A DNA stretch of 64,000 nt from positions 1-64,000 of the forward strand of contig NZ_VFES01000006.1 in NCBI RefSeq assembly GCF_007858185.1, given 5' to 3'. Source of the stretch: Pseudomonas grimontii (GTDB taxonomy: Bacteria; Pseudomonadota; Gammaproteobacteria; Pseudomonadales; Pseudomonadaceae). The notes beneath the pieces were generated by a model. That model did no database searches and was not told the DNA's origin. It was given only the letters and a program-made list of their open reading frames with translations. How positions within the stretch are numbered: the first letter of the stretch is position 1; every line of letters begins with the position of its first letter. The translations under genes were made by a program, and so were the position numbers. Shown one piece after another: positions 1 to 7,579 of the stretch.

Positions 1-3
1 AGC

Positions 4-284
4 GCGTCTGACGCAGCCTCGCTTGCGCTCGGCAGCTGCTACGGGGGGAGGCCTTGATGGGGTTGGCATTCGTAGCAGCTGCCGAGCCCCGGCGAGGCTG
101 CGTTGGCCGCGGCTCGAGCTTGAGTCGGTAGTGCGTCTGACGCAGCCTCGCTTGCGCTCGGCAGCTGCTACGGGGGGAGGCCTTGATGGGGTTGGCATTC
201 GCAGCTGTCGAGCCTTGGCGAGGCTGCGTCGGCGGTGTGTCAGACGCGCCGCAAACGCAGCCTCGCCAAGGCTCGACAGCTGCG
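4..284. repeat. Cluster of REP/REPIN repeats, CAGCCTCG...CAGCTGC class
   Basis: Two inverted-pair units (about 10-107 and 139-230) and a single repeat (about 252-282) share the core ACGCAGCCTCGC...GGCAGCTGC and its reverse complement. Positions 4-72 and 133-201 are an exact 69-bp direct repeat, so the cluster grew by recent local duplication. An open frame across it has no protein-like composition. The same family recurs at 34512-34609. Confidence 0.8.
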
Positions 285-340
285 CGTTATCCTACTGAAG
301 TTGTGTAGATACTTATGCTCATCGGGGGCACCTCAGTGTG

Positions 341-946
341 TCAGTCGGGTTCACAGCCCTTGAGCACCAACCGAATAATCGTCTGCGCCGCCGCTTCATA
401 ATCGGCCTCATCCAGCTTGGCCTTGCCGGTCACCGCCGAAATCTGCCAGTCGAAATCCGCATACGTCTGCGTCGCCGCCCAGATGCTGAACATCAGGTGA
501 TTGGGGTCGATCGCCGCGATCAACCCGCGATCCACCCAGCTCTGGATGCAGTCGATATTGTGCTTGGCCTGGGCGTTGAGTTGTTCGACCTGATCGGCAC
601 TCAGGTGCGGCGCGCCATGCATGATTTCGCTGGCGAACACCTTGGAAGCGAAGGGCAGGTCGCGGGAGATGCGGATTTTCGAGCGGATGTAATTGCTCAG
701 CACTACCGAAGGCTCACCCTCGGGATTGAACGGCGTGGAAGCCGCCAGGATCGGCTCGATAATGCTTTCGAGCACCTCGCGGTAGAGGTTGTCCTTGGAC
801 TTGAAATAGTAATAGACGTTGGGCTTGGGCAGCCCGGCCTTGGCGGCGATGTCGCTGGTTTTGGTCGCGGCGAAGCCCTTGTCGGCAAACTCCTCGCTCG
901 CCGCCCGCAGGATCTTTTCTTTGTTGCGCTCGCGAATGGTGCTCAT
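341..946 (-). CDS. TetR-family transcriptional regulator, RutR-like
   Basis: 201 aa. An N-terminal TetR helix-turn-helix lies at about residues 28-49 (TSDIAAKAGLPKPNVYYYF), followed by an all-helical ligand-binding half that resembles the YcdC/RutR C-terminal domain. RutR proteins sense pyrimidines, but the ligand here is not shown by sequence. The gene stands alone, reading away from the DUF808 gene. Its start codon abuts the left arm of a 158-bp imperfect palindrome, which therefore occupies its promoter region. The family is certain; the RutR assignment is an inference from overall similarity. Confidence 0.85.
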   Translation of the reverse strand: MSTIRERNKEKILRAASEEFADKGFAATKTSDIAAKAGLPKPNVYYYFKSKDNLYREVLESIIEPILAASTPFNPEGEPSVVLSNYIRSKIRISRDLPFASKVFASEIMHGAPHLSADQVEQLNAQAKHNIDCIQSWVDRGLIAAIDPNHLMFSIWAATQTYADFDWQISAVTGKAKLDEADYEAAAQTIIRLVLKGCEPD

Positions 947-949
947 AAA

Positions 950-1107
950 GTGCTCAGTCTCACAGATACTGTTTCTTTTTGACGGCGTCTATTGCCGCCA
1001 TTCTGCGTCGCCGCTCCTCCCCATAGCGAGCTATGAGTCGTCGCGGCTCCTTGCCTGACGACAACAGCCACTCGCCAAAAGAGAAACGTATCTATGAAAC
1101 TGAGCAC
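950..1107. repeat. 158-bp imperfect palindrome
   Basis: The 32-bp arms 950-981 and 1076-1107 are inverted copies with about five differences. The exact centre carries CATAGC-GA-GCTATG (1022-1035), so the whole segment is one near-palindrome. It could fold as a long hairpin or be a small non-autonomous mobile element. It separates the TetR gene from the DUF808 gene. No coding sequence is credible in it. Confidence 0.65.
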
Positions 1108-1237
1108 GGGAGGTTTCCTTGCCAGGACAGGCGGTTGCGCATGGTAGCACCGGCCATCCGCGGGCCTCAACAATGTGCCCGCAAAGCTTTGCGCCACGTT
1201 ATGCTCGCCCTATCTCCCCCTTACGGATGTCCGATTC

Positions 1238-2152
<915 letters not shown>

Positions 2153-2210
2153 GCGTGGCATTCATAGTCACGCGCGCTCCCCGTTCCAGCGATTTACCGA
2201 GTTTGGATAC

Positions 2211-2247
2211 ATAAAAATTATTCCGACGTTATCGGAATAATTTTTAT
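2211..2247. terminator. Bidirectional terminator hairpin
   Basis: 16-bp perfect arms (2211-2226 and 2232-2247) flank the loop CGTTA. The arm ends are A-rich on the left and T-rich on the right, so the hairpin can stop transcription from the DUF808 gene (+) and from the HrpF-like gene (-). Confidence 0.85.
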
Positions 2248-2307
2248 GGAGGCGGCCAGTATTGCGTTCAGGACGCCATAGGGCCGTCAGCATCAGCGTA
2301 GCGCTGC

Positions 2308-2736
2308 TTATCTTGGACCGGGTTGCAGCCCTGGATAGCCTTGTTCGATGAAGCGCACAAGCATGCTCGCTTCGGAATTCCAAAGATGCATCTGGCCGTT
2401 GTTCGGCGTTGAAGAGTTGCGCGCGGACGGGGTTTTAAAACCAGTGTCTATGCGGTCGTTGTTGGGCGTCGAAAAAGCATGTGCGGTGCTATCAATGTAT
2501 GTAAGTACCCGCAGGGCATTGGCTGCGATGTTAGCGCGGTCGTAGGGCGTGAGTTTATGCAGATCATGCTGGGGCACACCGCCGACTTTGATGAAAAAAT
2601 CCTGAAGTTGGGCTTGAGTGAGCACGGAGGGCGTGGTGCTAGTGCCAAAAATCGAAGTAAAAAGAGGCTCTTTGTAGAAGTCGTGGTGGCTACGATAGTC
2701 ACCCTCGTCCCTCCCGGTATTTTGGGTTGGGGGCAT
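2308..2736 (-). CDS. Single-repeat HrpF/NolX-like protein, candidate type III secretion substrate
   Basis: 142 aa from the ATG at 2736; an in-frame ATG at 2823 would add 29 residues. It carries one copy of the domain found twice in the neighbouring 362-aa protein: TGRDEGDYRS near the start, RANIAANALRVLTYID in the middle and LVRFIEQGYPGLQ near the end. That pattern resembles the N-terminal repeats of HrpF/NolX-type secreted translocon proteins; this is recalled family knowledge and was not searched. I prefer the start at 2736 because a near-consensus hrp box (2756-2784) lies just upstream and the repeat domain begins after it. The product is proline- and asparagine-rich, soluble and without a signal peptide. 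A hypothetical protein of other function remains possible. Confidence 0.5.
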   Translation of the reverse strand: MPPTQNTGRDEGDYRSHHDFYKEPLFTSIFGTSTTPSVLTQAQLQDFFIKVGGVPQHDLHKLTPYDRANIAANALRVLTYIDSTAHAFSTPNNDRIDTGFKTPSARNSSTPNNGQMHLWNSEASMLVRFIEQGYPGLQPGPR

Positions 2737-2755
2737 GTGCTTTACTTCGTTCTGA

Positions 2756-2784
2756 TGTGTGGACGTAGTCGTAGGAATCGTTCC
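2756..2784 (-). promoter_or_regulatory. Near-consensus hrp box
   Basis: Reading the minus strand: GGAACG-N16-CCACACA, against the HrpL consensus GGAACC-N15/16-CCACNNA. There is one mismatch in the -35 element. It would give a very short leader before the ATG at 2736. It is weaker evidence than the perfect box at 4488-4515. Confidence 0.35.
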
Positions 2785-3003
2785 CACGTTTGAGTTTGTT
2801 GCTGGAGGGCTGGATAACAGCATCTGTGTCGGCCTTTAAAATAGAGCGTCTGATGGGATGTTTTCTGGTAGGTGATCGTCAGGTGCTTCAGGCATTAACT
2901 GAACCTGATAGGCACGCTCTTAGTATTGAGTTTTTTTCTCGGATAGTTCCCAGGCGAAGTGCGCGCACTGTGTGGGAGATGCTTGAGTCTGTTGTGCGAA
3001 AAA

Positions 3004-3034
3004 AAAGGCCATCCAGATTGCCTGGATGGCCTTT
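3004..3034 (-). terminator. Terminator behind the mlaA remnant
   Basis: 13-bp arms (3004-3016 and 3022-3034) with loop ATTGC; on the minus strand the hairpin is followed by a U tract (A run near 2999-3006 on the plus strand). It is the counterpart of the hairpin at 4796-4824 behind intact mlaA, with stem bases changed in compensating pairs. Confidence 0.8.
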
Positions 3035-3052
3035 GAATGCTGCTGGAGATGG

Positions 3053-3325
3053 CTACTCGGCAATCTGCAACTTGCGCGATTCGGTGTAGATGTAGCGCAC
3101 CTTCTCATACTCGAACGGCGAGTTCATCTGGCCATAACGGAAGCTGGTCTGGTAGCGCTTGTCCACCGCGCGCAGGGCCCAGATTTCCGGGTGGTTGGAG
3201 CTGACTTCGGAGACGTTCAGGAAGTTGATCTGCGACTCGGCGGTGTAGTCCACCAGCAAACCGCCGTTGGTGTTGAGCGGCAGGCGCCCCGGTGGTTTCC
3301 AGGGAGCAGTGGCCTTGGTAGTGGT
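3053..3325 (-). pseudogene. Decayed copy of the mlaA 3' end
   Basis: Positions about 3064-3267 match 4848-5051 of intact mlaA with only a handful of differences, including an unbroken identical run of more than 150 bp. Beyond it, about 3268-3315 matches about 5202-5250, so roughly 150 bp of mlaA (about 5053-5202) is missing at the join. The remaining frame encodes the last 70 or so residues of MlaA (from GGLLVDYTAES to LQIAE) with no signal peptide or start. The copy carries its own version of the mlaA terminator. It lies between the two HrpF-like genes and marks a partial duplication. Confidence 0.9.
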
Positions 3326-3350
3326 TTCGTTGGTTAACAGCCTTTGGTGT

Positions 3351-4439
3351 TCAGTCAAAGGCGAGGTTGGCATGTGACGAATAAAAATGGGGAGGGGGAT
3401 TGATTAGCTCCTTGTGGCCGTTCAGTAGGACGAGTTCAAGCAAGGCTGGTTTAGCAAATGAGGGGTTGCCTTTATGCCAAACATTTCCGTTGTTAAAGTT
3501 TGGATTCTGTGGGTCAACAGTTGTTGGGGTTATGCTTAAGTGGTCAATGTAGTTGGCTATATACGCCAGGTTGTAGGCCGCATCTGCTCGGGCCTCAGGG
3601 TCTTTGTTGTTTTTAGTCCAATCTCCTGTGTGCTTTTGGAGATTCTGAAGAGAGTCTCCGTCAAGAACGAATGAATTAACTATATTATCTGCTGCGACAA
3701 AAAGCGGGTTGTCTTTGATGATGTCCTCAGCACTTCGTTGATCCCCACGAGGACGCCCGGTTGCGTGGGTGGGCCTTTGGTGTATCTGCTGCTCGCCTTT
3801 GAACTCGAGACTAGAGTAGCCATGCTCGATAAATTTCGCGATCAGCGCGTGTTCGGAGTCCGGCCGGATGGAGGGGGCGCGAAAGGGTGGCTGGCTTTTT
3901 TCGTAAGGGTTCAACTTCTGGTACGGCACTAATTGTTCAGAACCTGAAAAACCGCTTAGAAAACCGTCGTTGTGCTGACTCGCGAGTGCGGCGTGCGCGT
4001 CTCTGGAGTCAATAAAGTTGAACAGGCGAGCGGCATTGTAGGCCGCGTTGGCGCGGGACTCCGGATCTTTATTCGCCACCGTCCAGTCACCAGTGTGTTT
4101 ATAAATGCCTTGTTTGTAGGCGTCGGGAAGAGGCCTGTGCTCTGGGCCTTGCCTATAAATGCTATCGCTCATCTCCAGGTTCTGAAGAGTGGGATTGGCA
4201 TTGATGATCTCTTCCGCTGTTCGGTGATCTCCTTTTGGCCGCCCAGTTGCCGCGGTTGGGCGTTCTGCGCTGTCCGGGCCTTTTAGAGGGGCGGGTTGGT
4301 GAGTTGCGTGGCTCACATGCTGTGCAATTGGCTGATGATCAGGGTGTAGTGGTTTAGAGGTACTGTTATTTGTCTTGAGGGTTGGAGGGGGGGTTGTTTG
4401 ATTAAAGAATTGAGATGTGAAGAATGATCTGATGTCCAT
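3351..4439 (-). CDS. Two-repeat HrpF/NolX-like protein, candidate type III secretion substrate
   Basis: 362 aa, starting at the ATG at 4439 behind AAGGA at good spacing. After a Ser/Thr/Pro/Gln-rich N-terminus (1-64), typical of type III export signals, come two copies of one domain at about residues 65-213 and 227-348. Each has TGRPxGDxRxAExII, NPxxxN, KHTGDW, KDPExRAxAAYN and a YID/FID helix; the first ends AKFIEHGYSSLEF. This layout resembles the tandem repeats of HrpF/NolX family proteins, which help effectors cross host membranes. A perfect hrp box 49 bp upstream supports control by HrpL. No Sec signal, transmembrane segment or chaperone gene is seen. Base composition is visibly more AT-rich than in neighbours. 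No secretion apparatus lies in the window. Confidence 0.6.
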   Translation of the reverse strand: MDIRSFFTSQFFNQTTPPPTLKTNNSTSKPLHPDHQPIAQHVSHATHQPAPLKGPDSAERPTAATGRPKGDHRTAEEIINANPTLQNLEMSDSIYRQGPEHRPLPDAYKQGIYKHTGDWTVANKDPESRANAAYNAARLFNFIDSRDAHAALASQHNDGFLSGFSGSEQLVPYQKLNPYEKSQPPFRAPSIRPDSEHALIAKFIEHGYSSLEFKGEQQIHQRPTHATGRPRGDQRSAEDIIKDNPLFVAADNIVNSFVLDGDSLQNLQKHTGDWTKNNKDPEARADAAYNLAYIANYIDHLSITPTTVDPQNPNFNNGNVWHKGNPSFAKPALLELVLLNGHKELINPPPHFYSSHANLAFD

Positions 4440-4790
4440 AGAGGTATCCTTTTTTAGCCCCTGAGCGTATCCCTGCTTGGCTTGATGTAAGTGGTGTTGG
4501 TGGCGTGTGGGTTCCTTGAGTGTATATTTCCATTGGTTTCAAATGTGCTGGTATGAGGGTTGAGTTCGCAGGTCTATTGTTGTGGGGGTTGAGTCAGGTA
4601 GTCGCATAGCTTTATTTACATCAATAATTTCGGTATGTATTGATTCAGTGCGCTGTTGTCACTTGCGCTCTATATACATTTCACTGGGTCGCTGAGTTGG
4701 GTATCGGCGAATCAGCCTGTTTTCGTCCGGTTTTGTCGGCAGGCGTGTCTGACTTTCAATGGCACGTGTGTATGAACTTAATTGATAGTT
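4440..4790. other. AT-richer intergenic region, 350 bp, with hrp box
   Basis: No credible gene. It contains the hrp box at 4488-4515 and otherwise long T/G-rich stretches unlike the flanking core genes. It separates the HrpF-like gene from the mlaA terminator. Confidence 0.6.
4488..4515 (-). promoter_or_regulatory. hrp box, HrpL-type ECF sigma promoter
   Basis: The minus strand reads GGAACC-N15-CCACTTA, an exact match to the consensus GGAACC-N15/16-CCACNNA recognised by HrpL in Pseudomonas. Its -10 half lies 49 bp before the start codon at 4439, a normal leader length. Confidence 0.8.
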
Positions 4791-4795
4791 AAAAA

Positions 4796-4824
4796 AAAGG
4801 CCATCGAGCGCGTCGATGGCCTTT
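4796..4824 (-). terminator. mlaA terminator
   Basis: 12-bp perfect arms (4796-4807 and 4813-4824), loop GCGCG, followed on the minus strand by a run of U. It ends transcription of the hydrolase-mlaA unit just after the mlaA stop codon. Confidence 0.88.
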
Positions 4825-4840
4825 GGTAGGCTTGGCGGAA

Positions 4841-5629
4841 TTATTCCGCGATCTGCAACTTGCGCGACTCGGTATAGATATACCGCACCTTCTCATACTC
4901 GAACGGCGAGTTCATCTGGCCATAACGGAAGCTGGTCTGGTAGCGCTTGTCCACCGCGCGCAGGGCCCAGATTTCCGGGTGGTTGGAGCTGACTTCGGAG
5001 ACGTTCAGGAAGTTGATCTGCGACTCGGCGGTGTAGTCCACCAGCAAACCGCCGGTGTCGCGCAGGTTCGATGGGCCGAAGATCGGCAACACCACGTAGG
5101 CGCCACCGGGCACGCCGTAGAAGCCCAGGGTCTGGCCGAAGTCTTCGCTCTGGCGCGGCAGGCCCATGGCGGTCGCCGGGTCCCACAGGCCGGCGATACC
5201 GACGGTGGTGTTGAGCAGCAGGCGCCCGGTGGTTTCCAGGGAACGGTGGCCCTTGAGTTGCAGCAGGCTGTTCAACAGGTTGGGCACGTCGCCCAGGTTG
5301 TTGAAGAAGTTGCTCACCCCGGTGCGCAGGAAGCTTGGCGTGACGTAGCGGTAACCGTCGACCACCGGCAGGAACACCCATTGGTCAAAGCGGTAGTTGA
5401 AGTGGTACACGCGGCGGTTCCACGATTCGAGCGGGTCATACACGTTGAGGGCGTTGACGGAGGAGCGTTCGAATTCGCGCTGGTCCAGGCCCGGGTTGAA
5501 CTTGAGTTTGCTCAACGGCTCCTTGAAACCATCGGAGTCCATCACCACAGGGGCGTGAGCCTTGCTGTTGTCGGCATGGGCTACGCCCGCACACATCAGG
5601 GCGGCGAGCAGCAGAAGATATTTAGCCAC
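4841..5629 (-). CDS. mlaA: MlaA (VacJ) outer-membrane phospholipid trafficking protein
   Basis: 262 aa. An N-terminal signal peptide (about 1-19, ending AHA) is followed by the MlaA domain with YDPLESWNRRVYHFNYRFD, FLRTGVSNFFNNLGD and the GVPGGAYVVLPIFGPS segment. MlaA sits in the outer membrane and removes misplaced phospholipids from the outer leaflet for return by the Mla system. The family is usually lipidated, but the lipobox here (ALMC) is poor, so a cleaved periplasmic form is possible. The start overlaps the upstream hydrolase by 8 bp, so the two are translationally coupled. A partial copy of its 3' end lies at 3053-3325. Confidence 0.92.
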   Translation of the reverse strand: MAKYLLLLAALMCAGVAHADNSKAHAPVVMDSDGFKEPLSKLKFNPGLDQREFERSSVNALNVYDPLESWNRRVYHFNYRFDQWVFLPVVDGYRYVTPSFLRTGVSNFFNNLGDVPNLLNSLLQLKGHRSLETTGRLLLNTTVGIAGLWDPATAMGLPRQSEDFGQTLGFYGVPGGAYVVLPIFGPSNLRDTGGLLVDYTAESQINFLNVSEVSSNHPEIWALRAVDKRYQTSFRYGQMNSPFEYEKVRYIYTESRKLQIAE

Positions 5630-6920
5630 GGAAGAACTCCAGCATGGCGTCGGCGTTGACGCGGTAATTGAGGTTGCCGCAATGGCCGCCCAGCGGGTAG
5701 ACGGTCAAGCGATCGCCGAAGGTTTTACGCAGGAAACCGAGGTCGCCCGGGCCGAGGATCACGTCGTCGGCGTTGTGCATGACCGCGATTTTCGGGCTCG
5801 CATGCAGGTAGTCTTTGAGGGCGTACAGGCTCACCTGGTCGACCAGTTGCAGCAGGCTGCCGCCGTCGGAGCGGGCGCGCCACATCGGGATCACTTGTTC
5901 GGTGAGGTAGCAATCGAAGTCGCATTGCAGCGCACGCTTGAGGAACGGCGTAAGGCTGGTGCCTTCGCTGATCGGGTACTTCGGCGGGATGATCAGGCCA
6001 CGGCGGTTGATCAGGTCCGAAGTAAAGGCGATGTCGGCCGCCGAGAAGCGGAACGAGGTGCCGATCAGCATGGCCATCTGTTCGTTGGTCAGGTGCTGCT
6101 TGGATTGCTGGAAGTCGTAGAGCAGGGCGTCGTTGAGGTCGATGTAGCCCTTTTGCTGGAAGTAACGGGTCAGCTTGTTCAACACCAGTTCATAGAACGT
6201 GGTGGTGTTGTTGATGCCCTTGACCTCGGTTTGTACCAGCTTGTCGAGGTTGGTGATCGAGGTGTAGAGATTGACCGGCGGGTTGAGCAGCAGCACTTTC
6301 TTGAAGTTGAAGCTGCGGCGGGTCTCGTCGAGCTTGCTGACAAACGCCGCATCCAGCGCACCGAGGCTGTAGCCGGTGAGGTAGAAGTCGGTCACCGGCA
6401 GCGAGGCATTCTGTGCGCGCACGGCCTGCATCACGCGGTACATGTCTTCGGCGTCTTCCTGGCTGATGCCGGGGGTGGCGAAGCGCGACGCTGAGGCGAT
6501 GAAGTCGAAGCTGGTCGGAGACGACAGTTGCACCACGTGGTAGCCGGCCTGGTAGTACAGTTTTTTCAGGTATTCGTTGATGCTGCTGTCAAACCGTGCA
6601 CCGGTGCCCGCGATCAGGAAGATCAGCGGCGCGGCGCGGTCTTGCTTGGCGATGCGGTAAGTGAGCTTCTTCACCGCCCAGAAATTGTCCGGCAGGCTGA
6701 ACTCGCGCTCGGGGCGCATATTCAGGGTGTAGTCGGACTGGTTGATCTCGTCATCGGTCGGCAATGTAGGCCGAAGGTCAGGCGGTGTGGTGGCGATGGT
6801 CGCTTCGAACGGGTTGGTCAAAGGGTAGCCATAGCTGGCTTGGTCGATATCGACGGCCAGTGCTGACGCACTCAAAAAAAGGCTGCCCAGTAGAGCAGCA
6901 CAGCGCAAGGAACGGAGCAT
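5622..6920 (-). CDS. Periplasmic alpha/beta hydrolase linked to mlaA
   Basis: 432 aa. A signal peptide (about 1-22, ending ALA) precedes an alpha/beta-hydrolase fold: LIFLIAGTGA oxyanion strand, nucleophile elbow GYSLG at about residue 188, late acid in HNADDVILGPGDLGF, and a likely catalytic His in GGHCGN near the C-terminus. Homologues in pseudomonads are often labelled serine/threonine kinase, but no kinase motif is present. It is the first gene of a two-gene unit with mlaA and overlaps it by 8 bp, which suggests a role with lipids at the envelope (inference). The substrate is unknown. Confidence 0.8.
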   Translation of the reverse strand: MLRSLRCAALLGSLFLSASALAVDIDQASYGYPLTNPFEATIATTPPDLRPTLPTDDEINQSDYTLNMRPEREFSLPDNFWAVKKLTYRIAKQDRAAPLIFLIAGTGARFDSSINEYLKKLYYQAGYHVVQLSSPTSFDFIASASRFATPGISQEDAEDMYRVMQAVRAQNASLPVTDFYLTGYSLGALDAAFVSKLDETRRSFNFKKVLLLNPPVNLYTSITNLDKLVQTEVKGINNTTTFYELVLNKLTRYFQQKGYIDLNDALLYDFQQSKQHLTNEQMAMLIGTSFRFSAADIAFTSDLINRRGLIIPPKYPISEGTSLTPFLKRALQCDFDCYLTEQVIPMWRARSDGGSLLQLVDQVSLYALKDYLHASPKIAVMHNADDVILGPGDLGFLRKTFGDRLTVYPLGGHCGNLNYRVNADAMLEFFRG

Positions 6921-7068
6921 GACTTAATCCCTAAGAGGAAACGTGCTTAATGAAGTTCGCAGGCTATGACCACCGCGTTGCCACCGAAGTGCCAGCCTTC
7001 GGCACGAAAAGTCGGAAAATAACGTCGGAATCGGGGTAATAGTAGCGAGACGATACACTTTGCCATGC

Positions 7069-7084
7069 ATTAGTGAACACTAAT
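7069..7084. promoter_or_regulatory. Perfect inverted repeat, likely operator
   Basis: ATTAGTG-AA-CACTAAT, 7-bp arms, in the 236-bp gap between the divergent hydrolase and small membrane protein genes, 73 bp before the latter's start. It looks like the binding site of a dimeric repressor; none is encoded next to it. Confidence 0.5.
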
Positions 7085-7156
7085 TGTGTGTATGCACCTT
7101 GCTAACGGCCACTGGCGCATTAAGCTGAGCGCCGTTTTTGCCTATCGGAGTGCTCC

Positions 7157-7579
7157 ATGTCCCGCCGCTTGCCGTTGATTCTGCTGCTTATTGCCCTGCC
7201 GTTATGGCTGGCTGCCAGTTATGGCGCACGTTACGGCTTTATGGAAGATGGCCAGTGGGTCGGCATCTGTGCCGACGAGGCCAGCCGCTGGGAATGCCAG
7301 GTGCGTTCGAACCTGGGCTTGATGATTCACTTCAAGGTGCTGGGCTGGGCCGCGCTGGTGACTTCGGTGCTGGGGTTTTTCGTGCCGGGTCGCGCGGGCT
7401 GGGGCTTGGCGGTGCTGGGGCTGGTGTTTGGGTTTCCTGCGCTGGCGTTGTACAACACCACGTTTGCGGTGTTTGCGGTAGTGATTGCGGGGTTGCGGTT
7501 GGTCAGGCAGCCGCGGGGCGGTCTCAAGTCCTGCGCATCCGCAAGCACCGCCACAAAGCCACCACCATCAACACGCTGA
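7157..7579 (+). CDS. Small inner membrane protein of unknown function
   Basis: 140 aa, starting at the ATG at 7157 behind GGAG (7146-7149). Hydrophobic segments lie at about residues 5-22, 54-75, 80-98 and 101-115, with a short loop holding two cysteines (WVGICADEASRWECQV) that faces outward if the first segment is inserted normally. I do not recognise the family. Its last 56 bp overlap the end of the convergent GH17 gene, and the Ser/Thr/Pro-rich tail encoded there may be a recent extension. Confidence 0.75.
   Translation: MSRRLPLILLLIALPLWLAASYGARYGFMEDGQWVGICADEASRWECQVRSNLGLMIHFKVLGWAALVTSVLGFFVPGRAGWGLAVLGLVFGFPALALYNTTFAVFAVVIAGLRLVRQPRGGLKSCASASTATKPPPSTR

Noticed and set aside
23..298. 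91-residue open frame at the left edge
   Set aside because: It lies wholly in REP repeats and encodes the repeat twice; no ribosome site.
3053..3373. 106-residue frame as an independent gene
   Set aside because: It is the broken copy of the mlaA 3' end fused by deletion; no signal peptide or start context.
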